This document shows, piece after piece, positions 19,915 to 22,130 of a stretch of DNA of 22,130 nt. The DNA comes from a virus, in the IMG/VR virus record IMGVR_UViG_3300005613_000445, positions 1 to 22,130 of that record; one strand, 5' to 3'. Under the pieces are notes generated by a model. That model was not told the DNA's origin and ran no database searches. It saw only the letters and a list, made by a program, of their open reading frames with translations. Each line of letters starts with the position of its first letter. Position 1 is the stretch's first letter. The position numbers and the translations under genes were made by a program.

Positions 19915-21063
19915 ATGCGTAAAAAATATACATATGAGTTTGTTAAGAGTGAATTTGAGAAAGAAGGCTATACGTTATTATCTAAAGAATATAAAGATTC
20001 CAAATCAAAATTGAAGTATCGGTGTCCAAAAAATCATCAAGGTCGCATATCTTATAGTAGTTTTCAGCAAGGGCATAGATGTATAGAATGTGCTGGTCTT
20101 AAAAAGCATACATATGAGTTCATTAAGAGCCAGTTTGAAAAAGAAGGGTATCAGCTTTTATCTACAGAATATGTGAATAACAGGCAGAAACTAAAAGTTA
20201 AATGTGACAAAGGTCATACTTACTTAGTAGCATATCGTGATTTTGGTTATGGTAAAAGATGTAAGCTGTGTTTTTATGAGCGTAATAAGTTTTCATATGA
20301 ATTTGTCAAGAGCCAGTTTGAGAAAGAAGGATATACGTTATTATCTAAAGAATATAAAGATTCCAAATCAAAATTAAAATATCTTTGTCCAAAAGGGCAT
20401 ATAGGATCTACAACCTTTCATAGTTTTAGAGAGGGTACTAGGTGTTCAATATGCTATAGAGAAAATATCTTTGGGGAAAACAGTACAAATTGGAAGGGTG
20501 GAGTGACAAAATTAAAGATAGCACTATATGATACATATGCTCATAAATTAGATTGGTGTGAGGAAGTACGAAGAGACCCTAATAATTATGATTATCTTCA
20601 AGTTAGATGTAAATTTTGTGATAATTGGTTTGCTCCTACTATTAGAAATGTTCAAGCTAGGATAGATGTTATAGAAGGTAGAATAGGAGGCGGATGTAAC
20701 TTATATTGCTCTACCAAATGTAGAAAGAGTTGTTGCTTGTATGGGCAACAGAAGTATCCTAAAGGTATTAACAAATACGAAAACTATAGAGCTGAAGTTA
20801 AGTACATAAGCAATGTAAACTTTCGTAAGTTTTATTGGCAAATAAACCCAGAGAATTTAAAAAGAGGCTATAATTTTTATCATTTAGACCATATTTATCC
20901 AGTAATAGAAGGATTTAATAATGGAATACCTCCAGAAGTACTTGCAAATCCAAATAATTTACAGATGCTATGGTGTTCAGATAATTCAGAAAAAAGTGAT
21001 AAATTAAATATAACAAAAAAAGAGTTGTATGATGGGTATAATAAGTTTAATGAGGTGAATTAA
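19915..21063 (+). CDS. HNH homing endonuclease with three zinc-ribbon modules
   Basis: 382 residues; GGAGGAG precedes the ATG. Three tandem modules of about 60 residues (5-60, 66-119, 127-180) each read YEFxKSxFEKEGYxLLS, then C-x3-GH-like, and C-x2-C, a recombined DUF723-like zinc ribbon used for DNA recognition. A further cysteine-rich region (C232-x2-C235, C261, C265, C269, C273-C274) follows, and a C-terminal HNH (YHLDHIYPV 322-330, PNNLQML 346-352) closely matches the other HNH gene. Modules 1 and 3 are almost identical in DNA. It ends 1 bp before the next ATG. Free-standing, not in an intron as far as visible. Confidence 0.9.
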   Translation: MRKKYTYEFVKSEFEKEGYTLLSKEYKDSKSKLKYRCPKNHQGRISYSSFQQGHRCIECAGLKKHTYEFIKSQFEKEGYQLLSTEYVNNRQKLKVKCDKGHTYLVAYRDFGYGKRCKLCFYERNKFSYEFVKSQFEKEGYTLLSKEYKDSKSKLKYLCPKGHIGSTTFHSFREGTRCSICYRENIFGENSTNWKGGVTKLKIALYDTYAHKLDWCEEVRRDPNNYDYLQVRCKFCDNWFAPTIRNVQARIDVIEGRIGGGCNLYCSTKCRKSCCLYGQQKYPKGINKYENYRAEVKYISNVNFRKFYWQINPENLKRGYNFYHLDHIYPVIEGFNNGIPPEVLANPNNLQMLWCSDNSEKSDKLNITKKELYDGYNKFNEVN

Positions 21064-21064
21064 T

Positions 21065-21412
21065 ATGTCAGGGATATCTATAATAACAGATCGTACTGCC
21101 CACAAGTTTGAAACTATAACTGTAGGAACAACTTTAGCTGTCAGCTTTACCGCAACAACTATTGCACCTACATCTGGTTCTCTAAAAAACAATGTGTGTA
21201 AGGAGGCATTCTGTGTCCTCTCCACTAATTCAATACGTTTTACATATCATCAAGGTGGTACACCAACTGCAGAAGTTGGAATACCATTATATAATGGGCA
21301 GGATTTAACATTAAAGGATGTTGCTAACGTGCAGGCATTTAAGGCTATAGCGGCGGATTCCTCGGCTACAACTAATGATCTACCCGTCTTGCATTGTACA
21401 TACAGTTTTTAA
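21065..21412 (+). CDS. Small conserved virion-type protein
   Basis: 115 residues, starting in the GAGGTGAATTAATATG overlap region at the end of the homing endonuclease gene. Beta-rich: ITVGTTLAVSFTATTIAP, then SIRFTYHQGGTPTAEVGIPL and QDLTLKDVANVQAFKAIA, ending HCTYSF. The pattern RFxYxGxTPTxxxGxxLxxGxxLxLxxxxxxxxFKAI is one I recall in small phage structural-region proteins of unknown exact role. It likely belongs to the head-tail or tail-fibre cluster. Confidence 0.72.
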   Translation: MSGISIITDRTAHKFETITVGTTLAVSFTATTIAPTSGSLKNNVCKEAFCVLSTNSIRFTYHQGGTPTAEVGIPLYNGQDLTLKDVANVQAFKAIAADSSATTNDLPVLHCTYSF

Positions 21413-21422
21413 GGAGGCTTCT

Positions 21423-22130
21423 ATGAAACGGTTATTTATATCAATTTTACTGATTATTTTCAGTAGTAGTATGGGTTATGCGGCTATTGGTGGTGGTCCA
21501 ATATCTGGTTTTCCTTATGGGAATATCGCTTATACCCTTATACCTGCTACTGACAATGTTTATGATATAGGGTCTTCGTCTAAAAGATGGCAAGATTTAT
21601 ATAGTGTGTCTGGTACGTTTTCTGAGATTACAACGTCTTCATTACTGTTGACAAACGGGTCTGCCATGCGTGTAAGCACGACTGATTCTGGACATGATTT
21701 TTCACTTCAGACACATGATACTTTAATTTGGATAGATGCATTAACCGTTACAAGTGGTGCTGTACCCTCTATAGCTGTAGGTACTACTGTAGTATTTGAT
21801 ATAGTTGATGTAACTGACGGGAATATTCCATATATGAAAGCTGCGGGTGCTGGATTTGGGGATTCTCCAGTTTCCACTAGTGGATCTGATGTTTCAGTTG
21901 CAGCAACCTTCGTTAATATTCAAAGTAACACCCCATCTATAGCCCTTAATGACACAACCACAAGCAAGACCGCAGATGCTTTCATAAACAACACTGCAAA
22001 CGACAACGACGATGCCGTAATGACCTTTGGCGTTGATGATAGTGGTGGGGATGACCAAACATATATCGAGTTAGACGGGGTAAACGAAACGGTTGATATT
22101 TTACAGGTCGCTACTGTCATACCTGATGGT
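21423..22130 (+). CDS. Fibre-like virion protein with N-terminal signal-like segment (partial, open at right edge)
   Basis: 236 residues are visible and no stop occurs before the edge. AAGGAGG precedes the ATG. Residues 1-20 (MKRLFISILLIIFSSSMGYA) look like a Sec signal peptide. Residues 44-60 (DNVYDIGSSSKRWQDLY) are the motif that commonly opens phage tail-fibre or tail-collar repeats. The remainder is Thr/Ser/Asp-rich beta sequence (NTPSIALNDTTTSKTADAF). It probably takes part in host binding. A cleavable signal on a virion protein is unusual and may instead be a hydrophobic anchor. Confidence 0.72.
   Translation, partial: MKRLFISILLIIFSSSMGYAAIGGGPISGFPYGNIAYTLIPATDNVYDIGSSSKRWQDLYSVSGTFSEITTSSLLLTNGSAMRVSTTDSGHDFSLQTHDTLIWIDALTVTSGAVPSIAVGTTVVFDIVDVTDGNIPYMKAAGAGFGDSPVSTSGSDVSVAATFVNIQSNTPSIALNDTTTSKTADAFINNTANDNDDAVMTFGVDDSGGDDQTYIELDGVNETVDILQVATVIPDG

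Noticed and set aside
1-22130. tRNA genes, integrase and attachment sites
   Set aside because: I looked for cloverleaf arms, recombinase motifs and core-site repeats and saw none I could support.

Overview
This window is part of the genome of a tailed double-stranded DNA phage (Caudoviricetes) or a closely related prophage. It is AT-rich, densely packed and has strong GGAGG ribosome binding sites on almost every gene. That style is common in phages of Bacillota, but nothing here fixes the host. No integrase, lysis or replication enzyme is visible.

Layout. (1) Positions 1-9581, minus strand: about 25 small genes that look like an early or accessory operon. Several match conserved phage protein families of unknown function by characteristic sequence blocks. 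Others are short zinc-binding proteins, three paralogous proteins built from 29-residue repeats, coiled-coil proteins, and two tiny membrane proteins. (2) Positions 8220-8528: a noncoding block with a 10-bp tandem repeat and a perfect 23-bp inverted repeat. (3) Positions 9582-10033: the divergent control region. It has a strong sigma70-type promoter on each strand, palindromic candidate operators, and G-rich telomere-like repeats between two 23-bp direct repeats. (4) Positions 10034-22130, plus strand: the late morphogenesis operon. Its order is HTH regulator, small terminase, large terminase, portal, a small gene broken by an amber codon, scaffold, a head protein, major capsid protein, then smaller virion or unknown genes, and the start of a fibre-like protein cut by the window edge. 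Two free-standing HNH homing endonuclease genes sit in this operon.

The main discovery is that the major capsid gene is interrupted by a compact (about 285 nt) group I intron with no ORF of its own. The apparent 374-residue ORF reads through into the intron. All four conserved core elements (P, Q, R, S) and stems P3 to P9 can be traced at 17233-17517. The true capsid C-terminus is a short exon ending at 17544. An HNH endonuclease gene starts about 110 bp after that exon, which suggests a separately encoded homing partner for the intron.

Other anomalies are an in-frame amber codon in a conserved head-region gene (14519), a probable -1 frameshift at an A5 run (7120-7124), a duplicated translation start (9545/9581), and a homing endonuclease with three zinc-ribbon modules, two of them nearly identical in DNA.

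Family names below come from recognising sequence motifs and gene order; no database search was run.
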